NCBI GenBank assembly: GCA_018335755.1
Contig: JAGXRK010000019.1
Coordinates: 166,669 to 230,668 of the forward strand
DNA: 64,000 nt
DNA from: Ignavibacterium sp.
GTDB taxonomy: Bacteria; Bacteroidota; Ignavibacteria; Ignavibacteriales; Ignavibacteriaceae
Reading direction: 5' to 3'
Within the stretch, counting starts at the first letter, position 1, and the number at the start of each line of letters is the position of its first letter. The notes beneath the pieces are model-generated. The model had not been told where the DNA came from, did no database searches, and saw only the letters and a list, made by a program, of their open reading frames with translations. Made by a program: the position numbers and the translations under genes. Positions 55,438 to 64,000 of the stretch are shown here, piece by piece.

Positions 55438-57231
55438 ATGAAAAAAACAAAAATGAAAATATTAGCTTTTTTACTTTTATTTAGCAGTTTAACTTTTTCT
55501 CAGGCATTGCTGAATCCGGAAATAACTGCTGAAGAAATTCAATATCACATAAACTATCTTGCATCTGAAGAGCTTGAAGGCAGGATGACAGGCACTCAGG
55601 AATTGTATAAAGCTGCTGTGTATATTCAAAACGAGTTTGAAAGATATGGTCTGCAGCCTTTTTTTGGTGAAAGTTTCCTCCAGGAATTTCCTTTTATAGC
55701 CGGAATTGAATTAGGTGATAAACTTTACTTATCTATTTACTCAGATGCAAATGTCTCTGACTTGAAAGTTGGGTTTGATTACATTCCCCTATCATTTACT
55801 GATAATTTTTCTCTGGCGGGTAATTTGGTTTTTGCCGGCTATGGAATATCTGTTTCAGATCTTAATTACGATGATTATGCCGGTATTGATGTCAAAGACA
55901 AAATAGCTGTTGTTTTCAGAAATCATCCTGACAGAAAAAATCCTCATTCACAGTTTGAGAAGTACTCATCTCTCAGATATAAAACTACAACTGCAAGAGA
56001 TAAGGGAGCAAGCGGAATTATTTTTATAAATGACTATGAAAAAGATAGTGACGATTTGATCCAGTTAAGGTATGACAATGCTTCCTCAATAACCGGCTTA
56101 GTTGCGGTAAATGTTAAACGTGAATTCATTGAAAGACTATTCGAAGAAGAAAATAAAGATTTAAAGAATATTTTAGAATCAATTGATAATAACCTGACTC
56201 CAAATTCATTTGCTTTTGAGACAGCAGCAATTGAATGCAATATTGAAGTTAAAAAAACAGAAAAAAGCTGCTGGAATGTTGCGGGTTTAATCCCGGGCAA
56301 TGATCCTGCTTTTGCAAATGAGTATCTTGTTATCGGAGCTCATTATGACCATCTGGGCTGGGGTGAAACTAATTCACTTTATATGGGTGATATACCTATG
56401 ATCCATTACGGTGCTGATGATAATGCTTCCGGAACTACGGGACTTCTTGAGCTTTCCGAAAAATTTATGTCAATTAGAGATCAGCTAAAACGTAATATTG
56501 TCTTTGCTGGTTTTTCAGGAGAAGAGCTAGGCCTATTAGGCTCGTCATATCTGGTAAACAATTTTCCTGTTCCCATAAATGAAGTGGTTACTATGATAAA
56601 TATGGATATGATCGGACGGCTTAATGATAACAACGATTTAATTATTTATGGTACCGGAACTTCTTCAGAGTGGAAAAATATACTCAATAATAAGAACTTA
56701 CATGAATTCAATCTTACATTTAATGATGATGGATTTGGTCCAAGCGATCATTCATCCTTTTACGGAAAACAGATCCCGGTTTTATTTTTCTTTACAGGAA
56801 CCCACTCCGATTACCATAAACCATCCGATACGGTGGATAAAATAAACGCAGAAGGTCAGGAAAAAATTCTTCGCTATGTATATGATGTAGCAAAAAATAT
56901 TGTACAGTCAGATACTAAGCCGGATTACATTTCGGTAGAAAGAAAAGAACGCGGCAGGATGACAACCGGAAGAGTTTGGGTCGGTACTATGCCCGATTTT
57001 GCCGGAGAGGTTGATGGTTATAAATTAGGTGGTGTAACCGACGGCAGTCCTGCTGATAAAGCAGGTCTCAAAGCTGGTGATATTATAACTTCTTTCGGCG
57101 GGAAAAAAATATCCAACATATATGATTTCACCTACGCTATCGGAAGTTATGTGCCGGGTGATAAAGTTGAGGTGGTAATTTTACGTGGTGAAGAAGAATT
57201 AACGGTTGAAATTGAACTTGCTTCCAGATAG
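55438..57231 (+). CDS. Secreted M28 zinc aminopeptidase with PDZ domain
   Basis: A 597-residue exported peptidase. After a signal peptide (about 1-23) come an M28 N-terminal region, a PA-like insert (about 120-240) and the two-zinc catalytic core: GAHYDHLGW, YGADDNASGTTGLLEL, FSGEELGLLGS, INMDMIGR and THSDYHKPSDT. A C-terminal PDZ domain (about 505-595; VTDGSPADKAGLKAGDII) is attached, which is not part of the basic family. It likely degrades peptides outside the inner membrane, with the PDZ tail binding C-termini. It follows the PD40 gene by 15 bases. Confidence 0.92.
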   Translation: MKKTKMKILAFLLLFSSLTFSQALLNPEITAEEIQYHINYLASEELEGRMTGTQELYKAAVYIQNEFERYGLQPFFGESFLQEFPFIAGIELGDKLYLSIYSDANVSDLKVGFDYIPLSFTDNFSLAGNLVFAGYGISVSDLNYDDYAGIDVKDKIAVVFRNHPDRKNPHSQFEKYSSLRYKTTTARDKGASGIIFINDYEKDSDDLIQLRYDNASSITGLVAVNVKREFIERLFEEENKDLKNILESIDNNLTPNSFAFETAAIECNIEVKKTEKSCWNVAGLIPGNDPAFANEYLVIGAHYDHLGWGETNSLYMGDIPMIHYGADDNASGTTGLLELSEKFMSIRDQLKRNIVFAGFSGEELGLLGSSYLVNNFPVPINEVVTMINMDMIGRLNDNNDLIIYGTGTSSEWKNILNNKNLHEFNLTFNDDGFGPSDHSSFYGKQIPVLFFFTGTHSDYHKPSDTVDKINAEGQEKILRYVYDVAKNIVQSDTKPDYISVERKERGRMTTGRVWVGTMPDFAGEVDGYKLGGVTDGSPADKAGLKAGDIITSFGGKKISNIYDFTYAIGSYVPGDKVEVVILRGEEELTVEIELASR

Positions 57232-57307
57232 AAATCAATGTTAATCTTTAGCTGGTTTTAAGAATATTCTTTTAAAAGATTATAGATTAATTCTTTTTTT
57301 GTGCGTT

Positions 57308-57730
57308 ATGGAAATATTTCAAAAAGAATTTTACCTTAAAGCTCGCCCAAAAGGGTTTCATTTGGTTACTAATGAAATACTTCAGGAGATACCTGAATTG
57401 AAAAAATTTTCTTCAGGTATTGCAAATATTTTTATTAAACATACCTCAGCATCATTAACAATAAACGAAAATGCTGATCCTGATGTAAGACAGGATATGA
57501 AGTCGTTTACTGATAAGATGGTTCCGGAAAATCTTCCATACTTTGTTCATACGATGGAAGGACCTGATGATATGCCCGCACACATCAAATCTTCATTATT
57601 CGGAAGTAGCATTATCATCCCTTTAACAAATGGTAACCTGAATCTTGGTTCCTGGCAGGGAATATATTTATGCGAGCATCGAAACAACGGCGGAAGAAGA
57701 AAAATTGTTGTAACGATTATCGGGAATTAA
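57308..57730 (+). CDS. YjbQ family protein (secondary thiamine-phosphate synthase-like)
   Basis: A 140-residue UPF0047/YjbQ protein. Motifs are HTSASLTINENADPDV with conserved His and Asn, and LGSWQGIYLCEHRNNGGRRKI. YjbQ proteins can replace thiamine-phosphate synthase weakly in E. coli; their main role is not settled. The ORF extends back to a TTG at 57299, but ATG 57308 is the family start. It ends one base before the convergent outer-membrane gene. Confidence 0.9.
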   Translation: MEIFQKEFYLKARPKGFHLVTNEILQEIPELKKFSSGIANIFIKHTSASLTINENADPDVRQDMKSFTDKMVPENLPYFVHTMEGPDDMPAHIKSSLFGSSIIIPLTNGNLNLGSWQGIYLCEHRNNGGRRKIVVTIIGN

Positions 57731-57731
57731 C

Positions 57732-58370
57732 TTAATAGTAAAACCTGAATCCCACTCTAGCCATAATTCCACTCATATCATAAGATCTTTCAAAATACCT
57801 GGTTGAGAAAGTATCGAACTCTTCAACCTCATACTGCCAGCCAGGATTCGAACGATGGTAAGTCAACTCTGTAAACACTTCAGATCTTGTTCCAAGAGCA
57901 AATGCAGTACCTACACCAACGCGCCAATTATAATCAAAGGCAACTTCAAATTCATCCTGTTCGGGATTTTGAAAATTCCTGAAATTAATCAGAAGCATTT
58001 CTCCTCCAACACCGCCAGTTAAATAAATCTGTGAGCGTGGGTTCATAGGAAATTTAACTATAACATTAAACATTACAGGAAAGTCGTGTATGTTGGTCTT
58101 AGCACGAAGCTCATTTATTGTACCGGTTGTACCATAGTAGTTATTTAGCTCGGCTATAAATTTTTTATCAATATAATTTTTATGAAACCAATCAAAGCTG
58201 ACATTCCAGCTGAAGTTTTTATCTGCAAATTGTCCTGCATCAAACCCTATTATAAAGCCGCCGTCAGTTGCTGCGGGACTAAATACACCTAACTTAATTG
58301 AGGATGTTCCCCATTGTGCAGAAATAGTAGTTGTTAAGAAACACATCAGAATTAATATTGATCTTTTCAT
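57732..58370 (-). CDS. Outer-membrane beta-barrel protein, hypothetical (212 aa)
   Basis: A 212-residue exported protein with a signal peptide (about 1-18) and alternating beta strands ending in the aromatic GFRFYY, typical of small 8- or 10-stranded barrels. Function cannot be read. AAAAGGA precedes the ATG by 7 bases. It converges with yjbQ and is divergent from the phosphatase gene at 58674, with a 303-base gap between. Confidence 0.75.
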   Translation of the reverse strand: MKRSILILMCFLTTTISAQWGTSSIKLGVFSPAATDGGFIIGFDAGQFADKNFSWNVSFDWFHKNYIDKKFIAELNNYYGTTGTINELRAKTNIHDFPVMFNVIVKFPMNPRSQIYLTGGVGGEMLLINFRNFQNPEQDEFEVAFDYNWRVGVGTAFALGTRSEVFTELTYHRSNPGWQYEVEEFDTFSTRYFERSYDMSGIMARVGFRFYY

Positions 58371-58673
58371 AATAAAATCCTTTTCAAAATGATCTCATAT
58401 AAGCCAACTATAATGCCATTAAAAAAATTATTATACATCATCAAATACAGTTTTACTTAAATAATTGTATTCCCTTAAATACAGTTACAGCCATAAAAGT
58501 AAACAGTAGCTTTACATAATATATCACTGGTTGAGCTTTGTTAAACATCAAGTAGTTTTTCTATGAACTCAGGGGACTTTACAATCGGATGGGTGAAAAG
58601 AAATAATTTGATTGTACTATTAATACACAACAGATAACTTTACATACAAAATATTTTAACTAATGGAGAAGGT
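58371..58673. promoter_or_regulatory. Divergent 303-base intergenic region
   Basis: AT-rich, no gene. Contains two copies of AAATACAGTT (near 58444 and 58478) and, about 35 bases before the phosphatase, a TTTG...TAACTTTA pair that loosely resembles the Bacteroidota TTTG/TAnnTTTG promoter. Confidence 0.3.
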
Positions 58674-59168
58674 GTGAAGAAAAAAGTTCTGTTTGTTTGT
58701 ATGGGAAATATCTGCCGCTCACCCGCTGCTGAGGGCATTATGAAAAAGATGATAGATGAGTATAACCTAACGTCAAAAATTGAAATTGATTCAGCCGGAA
58801 CCATCGGTTATCATCAGGGTGAACCTGCTGATGCAAGAATGAGCCGTCATGCATCCAAACGCGGTTATAAGCTTAGCAGTCTTTCCAGAAAATTTAATCC
58901 TAACGCGGATTTTCAAAATTTTGATTACATCATTACCATGGATGACGATAATTATCAAGATATAATTTCTTTAGATATGAAAGGAGAATTCCAACGTAAA
59001 ATTCATAAGATGGCTGATTTCTTTACGGATCATGGATATACTGAAGTTCCTGACCCATACTATGGTAGTCCGGATGGATTTGAAATTGTGCTTGACCTTT
59101 TAGAGCAAGGAAATAAAAATCTTCTTAATAAGATAAGGGAAGACATTGAAGCAGAATCTGAAAAGTAA
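58674..59168 (+). CDS. Low-molecular-weight protein-tyrosine phosphatase
   Basis: A 164-residue LMW phosphatase. The P-loop is VCMGNICRSP (Cys9, Arg15) and the general acid lies in VPDPYYGS (near residue 125). The start is GTG at 58674 with GGAGAAGG just upstream. It overlaps the next gene, a ketosamine kinase, by 23 bases. Pairs of these two families have been linked to repair of glycated proteins: the phosphatase removes phosphate from ribulosamine-5-phosphate adducts and the kinase then destabilises them. Protein phosphotyrosine is the alternative substrate. Confidence 0.92.
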   Translation: MKKKVLFVCMGNICRSPAAEGIMKKMIDEYNLTSKIEIDSAGTIGYHQGEPADARMSRHASKRGYKLSSLSRKFNPNADFQNFDYIITMDDDNYQDIISLDMKGEFQRKIHKMADFFTDHGYTEVPDPYYGSPDGFEIVLDLLEQGNKNLLNKIREDIEAESEK

Positions 59169-60015
59169 AATTGAATCCATAATTAATGGCAATATTGTAA
59201 ATACCAGCTCGTTATCAGGCGGCTGCATCAGTGATTCGCAATTGATTACCACCGGATCAGGTAAAAAATATTTTGTGAAGGTTAATTACAGGCAGCCCGA
59301 TGATATGTTCATTAAAGAGGCAAACGGACTTAATGAACTTAAAAAAGCTAATGCGATCAGAATACCGGAGGTTCTTTCTGCTGAATCAAATTTCATTCTT
59401 CTTGAAGCTATTGAGAGCGGAACCAGAATAAAAAATTTCTTTGAGGATTTTGGTAAAAAATTTGCACAAATGCATAAATTCACATCTTATCGGTTTGGGT
59501 TTTATGAAAATAATTACATTGGATCAACTCCACAGATTAATATTCCGCAGCATAATGAAGCAAATATCTGGTCTGAATTCTATTTTAATAAAAGAATTTT
59601 ATTTCAATATGAACTTGCAGTAAAAAACGGTTATGGTGATTCAACACTTAAATCACTTATAAAAAAACTTGAGAATAAAATTCAGGAAATATTAAAAGGA
59701 AGTGATGAACCTCCCTGTCTGCTTCACGGCGATCTATGGGGAGGAAACTACATTGTTGCTGATAATGGTGAAGCATGCTTGATTGATCCAGCAGTTTATT
59801 ATGGGCATCGCGAAGCCGATCTGGCAATGACAAAACTTTTCGGAGGTTTTTCATCTGAATTTTACAAAGCTTATAATGAATTTTATCCTTTTGCCGATGG
59901 ATATGACTATAGAGAAAATATTTATAAACTCTATCACGTTATGAATCATTTAAACCTTTTTGGAACAGGATATTATAATCAGACAATATCATTATTGAAA
60001 TATTATGTCGACTAA
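59146..60015 (+). CDS. Fructosamine/ketosamine-3-kinase family protein
   Basis: A 289-residue kinase-fold protein. It has FVKVNYRQPDDMF with the ATP Lys, LLHGDLWGGNYIV with the catalytic Asp, and IDPAVYYGHREADLAMTKLFGGF, the metal-binding segment of the FN3K family. Family members phosphorylate sugar adducts on lysines so that they fall off, a deglycation repair. Start is TTG at 59146 with AAGGGA 7 bases before; the next Met would remove the N-lobe. It overlaps the phosphatase gene by 23 bases, which strongly supports joint action. Confidence 0.9.
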   Translation: MKQNLKSKIESIINGNIVNTSSLSGGCISDSQLITTGSGKKYFVKVNYRQPDDMFIKEANGLNELKKANAIRIPEVLSAESNFILLEAIESGTRIKNFFEDFGKKFAQMHKFTSYRFGFYENNYIGSTPQINIPQHNEANIWSEFYFNKRILFQYELAVKNGYGDSTLKSLIKKLENKIQEILKGSDEPPCLLHGDLWGGNYIVADNGEACLIDPAVYYGHREADLAMTKLFGGFSSEFYKAYNEFYPFADGYDYRENIYKLYHVMNHLNLFGTGYYNQTISLLKYYVD

Positions 60016-60033
60016 AAATTCAATTATGTTCAT

Positions 60034-60471
60034 ATGTTAGAACAACTGGAAAATAATTCAGCCGGTAAATATGAATCTGATCACCTGGCCAGATTAGCAC
60101 AATTTCTGAATTATGAAATTTCTGCATCAATACTATTCGGGCTTTCTTTTTTTGCAGCCACCTTTTTGATCGCGGCATTAATTCTGGCAGGAGTTTTTAT
60201 ACCATATCTAATTTATGTTCTTCTTAAAGAAGGCAGACACGGATGGATAATTTTTTTCAATTTAATGGTTGTCTTACCCTTAATTTTTTCACTTCTCTTT
60301 ATACCATCATACTTTTCTGTATTTATCCTGGTATCGGCGGGTTTCTTTTATTGTTACTGTTTCCTTTTACGGATGACTGTTAATGAATGGATTAGTGAAA
60401 GAAACTGGCGACTGGAATTAGTTAATCAGAGAAAAAAAACAGAGGATAAAAAAGGTAATTCTGAATTTTAA
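60034..60471 (+). CDS. Small membrane protein (145 aa), unknown
   Basis: Not recognised. Three hydrophobic segments (about 35-62, 70-90, 92-112) and a highly charged C-terminus (SERNWRLELVNQRKKTEDKK). It follows the kinase gene by 18 bases, so it may be in the same operon, but nothing ties it to deglycation. Confidence 0.65.
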   Translation: MLEQLENNSAGKYESDHLARLAQFLNYEISASILFGLSFFAATFLIAALILAGVFIPYLIYVLLKEGRHGWIIFFNLMVVLPLIFSLLFIPSYFSVFILVSAGFFYCYCFLLRMTVNEWISERNWRLELVNQRKKTEDKKGNSEF

Positions 60472-60491
60472 CGAAAGAGGAATAATGAATC

Positions 60492-60524
60492 AGTGGAGTG
60501 TTTTCCAAATTCCAACACTCCACT
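60492..60524. terminator. Hairpin between convergent genes
   Basis: AGTGGAGTGTT (60492-60502) and AACACTCCACT (60514-60524) form a perfect 11-bp stem with an 11-base loop. No T-run follows, so termination would have to be of another type. Confidence 0.55.
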
Positions 60525-60560
60525 AATCAAACTTAAATATTTCTAAAACTTAAAAACTAT

Positions 60561-61394
60561 TTACTGATGATCTTTTACTTCAACAACTTCAACATCAAAA
60601 ATTAAAGTTGAATTGGGAGGAATAACTCCAAGATCTCGCTCACCATAAGCAAGCTGAGGAGGTATAATAAATCTTGCTTTACTTCCCTGCTTCAGAAGCT
60701 GCAGACCTTCATCCCAACCCGGTATTACCTGACCCATACCAACCATAAGCATCAGAGGTTCATCTCTTTCAACCGAACTGTCAAACTTGGTTCCGTCTGA
60801 AAGAAATCCGGAATAGTGCACCGATGTAACTTTACCCTGTTGAACATCAGGACCGCTGCCCTCTTCAATTATTGCATATTTTAATCCGCTTTCAGTTTGT
60901 TTAAATAACGTAGAATCAACATCCCACATTTTAGCAACAATCGGATCTTTAACTTCAAAAACTTCCAGCATTATTTTAATTGACGAATTCGGAGGAATAG
61001 GTCCGAAACCTTCATCACCATAAGCAAGACTGGCAGGTATTATAATAGTTCTTTTACCGCCGGCTTTCATTCCTTTAAAACCTTCATCACTTCCTTTTAC
61101 AAACTGATCTGACCCTACAACATATTTCATCTGCTGATCACCTTCATAAGAGGAACCGACCTTAAATTCATTCTTTGTTGTATCATTTTGCCAATCGCTG
61201 TACATATCTGTAGAATCGCCCAATCTCCAGATAATAAAATGGATATTAACCAGGTCGCCATCTTTAACTTCACGACCCTCACCTACTTTATTTTCAACAT
61301 AACTTAACCCGCTTTCGGTTTTAACAACATCTTGTTTGTTACCGCAAGAGGTAATGATTATAAGTCCGAGAACTGCAATAAGAATTTTTTTCAT
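60561..61394 (-). CDS. Lipoprotein with two FKBP-type peptidyl-prolyl isomerase domains
   Basis: A 277-residue lipoprotein (ITSCG, Cys17). Two FKBP domains follow: the first (about 35-150; GDLVNIHFIIW, FKGMKAGGKRTIIIPASLAYG) and the second (about 165-275; VTSVHYSGFLSDGTKFDSS, GWDEGLQLLKQGSKARFIIP). The second matches the FKBP active-site pattern better. It catalyses proline isomerisation in the periplasm, helping fold exported proteins. AAGGAAAG lies before the ATG. Confidence 0.93.
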   Translation of the reverse strand: MKKILIAVLGLIIITSCGNKQDVVKTESGLSYVENKVGEGREVKDGDLVNIHFIIWRLGDSTDMYSDWQNDTTKNEFKVGSSYEGDQQMKYVVGSDQFVKGSDEGFKGMKAGGKRTIIIPASLAYGDEGFGPIPPNSSIKIMLEVFEVKDPIVAKMWDVDSTLFKQTESGLKYAIIEEGSGPDVQQGKVTSVHYSGFLSDGTKFDSSVERDEPLMLMVGMGQVIPGWDEGLQLLKQGSKARFIIPPQLAYGERDLGVIPPNSTLIFDVEVVEVKDHQ

Positions 61395-61536
61395 CTACTT
61401 TCCTTTTAAAATTAACGGAGCAAATATATCCATTACCCTGACCAATTAAAAAACATAATTTAATTTGACTTGCATTTTCACACTTGATAATAATAGCTTT
61501 GCGGAGAATTTAATCACCAAATAAACTATTATCCCG

Positions 61537-62208
61537 ATGAAATACTTTTTCATTTGTATCATAACAGCATCAGCAGTATTTAATCTAAGTGCTCAAAACG
61601 TTGAAGCTAATAGGGACAGGTACAGTTACCAGAATCATAACTCGGAGTTTTTAGTAATAGATTCTCAATTAACTTTAGAAGAAGCTCTTAAGGGTATTAG
61701 CATTCCTCAAAGTATAATTGATAAACTTGTTCTTGTTGATCTTTTTTACTATTCGTTTGACGGGAATCTTCACAAAGGTCAATTGCTTATTAACGAAGCA
61801 GTTAAACAGGATATAATTGAAATATTTGAATTCATTAAAGAATCTCGTTTCCCTATCGAAAAAGCAATACCTATTGTAAAGTATGATTGGTCTGATGAAG
61901 CATCAACTGCAGATAATAATACAACAGCATTTAATTACCGTTTTGTTTCCGGGACAAGAATAGTTTCCAATCACGCATTTGGATATGCAATTGATATTAA
62001 CCCGATGCAGAATCCCTACATAAAAAGAAATAAAGTACTGCCTGAAGGTGCAGTGTATGATCCTGAAGTACCGGGAACAATTACACGGGATTCTCAACTT
62101 GTAAAGGAATTTAAGAAACGCGGTTGGTCCTGGGGCGGTGATTGGAAAAGTGTTAAAGACTATCAGCATTTTGAGAAGAGAATTGGTAAAGGAAAAGTAA
62201 AAGAATGA
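61537..62208 (+). CDS. M15-family peptidase (D-Ala-D-Ala carboxypeptidase-like), secreted
   Basis: A 223-residue exported protein: signal peptide (about 1-20) and a C-terminal M15 domain with SNHAFGYAIDINP (first zinc His and Asp) and the WGGDWKSVKDYQHFE end (second His). This pattern matches VanY/YcbK-type M15 peptidases that trim cell-wall peptides. The substrate is probably peptidoglycan stem peptide. No strong ribosome site before the ATG. Confidence 0.87.
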   Translation: MKYFFICIITASAVFNLSAQNVEANRDRYSYQNHNSEFLVIDSQLTLEEALKGISIPQSIIDKLVLVDLFYYSFDGNLHKGQLLINEAVKQDIIEIFEFIKESRFPIEKAIPIVKYDWSDEASTADNNTTAFNYRFVSGTRIVSNHAFGYAIDINPMQNPYIKRNKVLPEGAVYDPEVPGTITRDSQLVKEFKKRGWSWGGDWKSVKDYQHFEKRIGKGKVKE

Positions 62209-62244
62209 TAAGGGATAAGTCCCGCTTACCCCTACCTTTTATTA

Positions 62245-63777
62245 TTATTTAAGCAGAATTGCTTTAATTGTTTTTTGAAAGCTGCTTGCCCCTCCTGATG
62301 ATTGAGGAACTGCAAACATTGTAATAAAATAAACACCTGATGAATATCCATCCAGATTTAAATCAAAACTATGATCGCCATCTGATTGATCAAGAATTTG
62401 ATTTCTAATGATTCTTTGACCCAGATTATTTATTACATCAATAACTATATCTCCTCTGGTTGGCAGATAATAGTTTACTCGTGTTGTAGAATTAAATGGG
62501 TTTGGAAAATTTTGTGAGACCTGAAATTCATTTGGCATATTTATCATCTTCTCATCGAATACGGATAGTGGAGTTGAACTGTATATATATACCTTTCCCG
62601 GAAAGATATTATTGTTTTTTGATAAATTTGCTCCCACTACCAAATATGAATTAATAAAAGCTAAACTAATACCAAACCATCTTGCATTTTGCTCGTCGGA
62701 TGGTGTTATCTTTCTCTTTTTTATCCAAGAGTCGTTCTCATTTACAAATAGATAAACCGCACCCGAGTTGAGTGAATTCACTGTGTCTTCTAGAGCTGTA
62801 ACATATAAAGAATCGCCGGAACAAAATAATTTACTCCCAAATCGATCAGGTAAATAGTTTTCACCACTCTCTATTATCTGATAAAAATCCATCATCGTAT
62901 CTGTACGTTTGTAAATATATACTTTACCCGATTGGTTGTATTGATAACCGTCTGAAGTTCCAATAAAAACAAAATCTTTATTAGATGTCATAGAAGAACC
63001 ATAGGCTAGAAATTGAGAGTTTTGTTCTGGAAAATACTTCCTTGAATAAATCCATAAAGAGTCTTTTTTTATGTAAGCATAGACTGAACCTGATTGAAAA
63101 CCACTCGCTGTGCTGTCACCATCACACCCAACTAGAAGCAGATTTTCTTTTACTACTAAACTAGTTCCGAAGGATTGGTAGTCAATTGGATCCATAGGAG
63201 ATATTTGCTGTTTTAACGAAAACACTTCATTAGAATATTGATAAACATATACCTTTCCATTTTCGTAAGCTCCGGCATTTGCACGGAATGCACTAATAAC
63301 CAAAGTTTCATCGAATTTTGCGATTGCGTTTGAGAAAAGCATATTCGTGTTGTAAGGTGGTGGGGGTTCAATTTTCTGTCTTTGTACCCAATTTATACCA
63401 TCTTTCTCAAATACGTATAACGAGCCTACAGGCCACAGATAACCAGCAATTTTCTTATTTTGTGCACCAACAAATAGCAGTCCATCCTGAAATAATAATC
63501 TAGTTCCGAATAAAGCCAATTCTTCCGGATCTTCAGGAAATATCTTAGTATCGAAAATGTAATCATTATTTTCGTACTTATAGACATAGACACATCCTTC
63601 AATAGTATTCTGGTATCTAATACTAGATACAAAAAGAAAACTATCATTCAATGCTACATCCTGCCCAAAATAATCAACATCCATAGCGTCAAAGGGCACT
63701 ATTTGCTTTTCGAATAGTGCCTGTGGTTTAACCACTAAGGGTATGATTAGTAAGATTATTAAATAAAATGGTCTCAT
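62245..63777 (-). CDS. Secreted beta-propeller protein with T9SS sorting domain
   Basis: A 510-residue exported protein: signal peptide (about 1-19), then seven or so FG-GAP/Kelch-like blades of the form YFGQDVALNDSFLFVSS, LFGTRLLFQDGLLFVGA, SFGTSLVVKENLLLVGC, each followed by a SGxVYxY strand. The C-terminus (about 425-510) is a type IX secretion sorting domain: VSQNFPNPFNSTTRVNYYLP, then ending SSFQKTIKAILLK. The protein should be exported by T9SS and attached to or released from the surface. Ligand unknown. GGAAAATCTT precedes the ATG. Confidence 0.9.
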   Translation of the reverse strand: MRPFYLIILLIIPLVVKPQALFEKQIVPFDAMDVDYFGQDVALNDSFLFVSSIRYQNTIEGCVYVYKYENNDYIFDTKIFPEDPEELALFGTRLLFQDGLLFVGAQNKKIAGYLWPVGSLYVFEKDGINWVQRQKIEPPPPYNTNMLFSNAIAKFDETLVISAFRANAGAYENGKVYVYQYSNEVFSLKQQISPMDPIDYQSFGTSLVVKENLLLVGCDGDSTASGFQSGSVYAYIKKDSLWIYSRKYFPEQNSQFLAYGSSMTSNKDFVFIGTSDGYQYNQSGKVYIYKRTDTMMDFYQIIESGENYLPDRFGSKLFCSGDSLYVTALEDTVNSLNSGAVYLFVNENDSWIKKRKITPSDEQNARWFGISLAFINSYLVVGANLSKNNNIFPGKVYIYSSTPLSVFDEKMINMPNEFQVSQNFPNPFNSTTRVNYYLPTRGDIVIDVINNLGQRIIRNQILDQSDGDHSFDLNLDGYSSGVYFITMFAVPQSSGGASSFQKTIKAILLK

Positions 63778-64000
63778 AAGATTTTCCGTTTTTATAAATA
63801 ATTAATTCTAGTGGATGATTTTTTCAAGCTACGTAAAACCGGTTGGATAGAAGTTAATAGAAAATTGTAAGTGCTCAATATTAAATGAGCAAGTAAAGAT
63901 GTGAAATAAAAACCGAGAAGTTTCATATTTATCAACCGGATGGGTTGACAATAAAAGGTAATGGGGGTAAAGTATAGAGGAAATCATCTCCCCCCCCCCC
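63778..64000. other. Right-edge gene-free stretch with palindrome and C11 tract
   Basis: Upstream region of the T9SS propeller gene. It holds the palindrome TCAACC-GGATG-GGTTGA (63932-63948) and ends in eleven C (63990-64000). No credible gene; a 52-codon minus-strand frame (63829-63987) has no coding features. Confidence 0.55.

Noticed and set aside
63829..63987. A 52-codon minus-strand frame at the right edge
   Set aside because: Composition is not protein-like, it reads through a palindrome and starts next to the C11 tract, with no ribosome site.
1..64000. CRISPR arrays, insertion sequences, prophage and rRNA genes
   Set aside because: No regularly spaced repeats, transposase, phage structural or rRNA sequence was recognised in the window.

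Overview
The window reads as chromosomal DNA of an AT-rich, Gram-negative bacterium of the Bacteroidota/Chlorobi/Ignavibacteriota group, most likely an Ignavibacteria-type organism. The support is a type IX secretion C-terminal sorting domain (NFPNPFNSTT motif, 62245-63777), TonB-dependent receptors with carboxypeptidase-regulatory N-terminal domains, many lipoproteins, an FN3-type lipoprotein at the left edge, and GluRS next to GlnRS. Many genes have Shine-Dalgarno sites (AAAGGAG type). No rRNA, CRISPR array, insertion sequence or prophage was seen. The lineage is an inference from gene style, not from a marker-gene search.

Layout. 1-384: a truncated FN3 lipoprotein gene running off the left edge on the minus strand. 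654-2994: smpB, tyrS and a pyruvoyl-dependent arginine decarboxylase. 3094-7874: a minus-strand thiamine uptake operon (TPP riboswitch, intrinsic terminator, TonB receptor, thiamine pyrophosphokinase, sodium/solute symporter). 7907-18388: a minus-strand run with a LysM transglycosylase, acyl-CoA carboxyltransferase, MBL hydrolase, aroC, HtrA protease, recO, mtnA and a PfkB kinase. 18389-18828: a gene-free stretch with palindromic repeats. 18829-25922: NUDIX hydrolase, a 1157-residue outer-membrane-type protein, NDH-2 and an AbgT transporter. 26118-31746: a kinase-like protein with three receivers, then overlapping gltX-glnS. 31756-34238: small proteins, tRNA-Leu, a SpoVG-like gene and a rhodanese-MauE pair. 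34226-41155: a half-length DnaE, purD, a glycosyltransferase, guaB and an acyl-CoA dehydrogenase. 41293-44785: a probable metal uptake cassette (His-rich small protein, lipoprotein, TonB receptor). 44849-45121: tRNA-Ser followed by a degenerate copy of itself. 45400-50310: a secreted C69 peptidase and a convergent two-gene operon encoding an unknown protein and a degenerate SNF2/Mrr-like protein. 50791-53582: feoA, feoB and a Fur-family gene. 53623-63777: MBL hydrolase, PD40 propeller, M28 peptidase, YjbQ, an outer-membrane barrel, an LMW phosphatase/ketosamine kinase pair, a double FKBP, an M15 peptidase and a T9SS propeller protein.

Most genes are housekeeping. The best candidate for something undescribed is the 47056-50310 operon: a SNF2-fold protein whose Walker A and arginine-finger motifs are eroded, joined to an Mrr-like C-terminus and paired with a small unknown coiled-coil protein. 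Next are the clean-ended half DnaE (34226-35833), the metal cassette (41293-44785), the histidine-less kinase (26118-28478) and the tRNA-Ser partial duplication (about 44978-45121).
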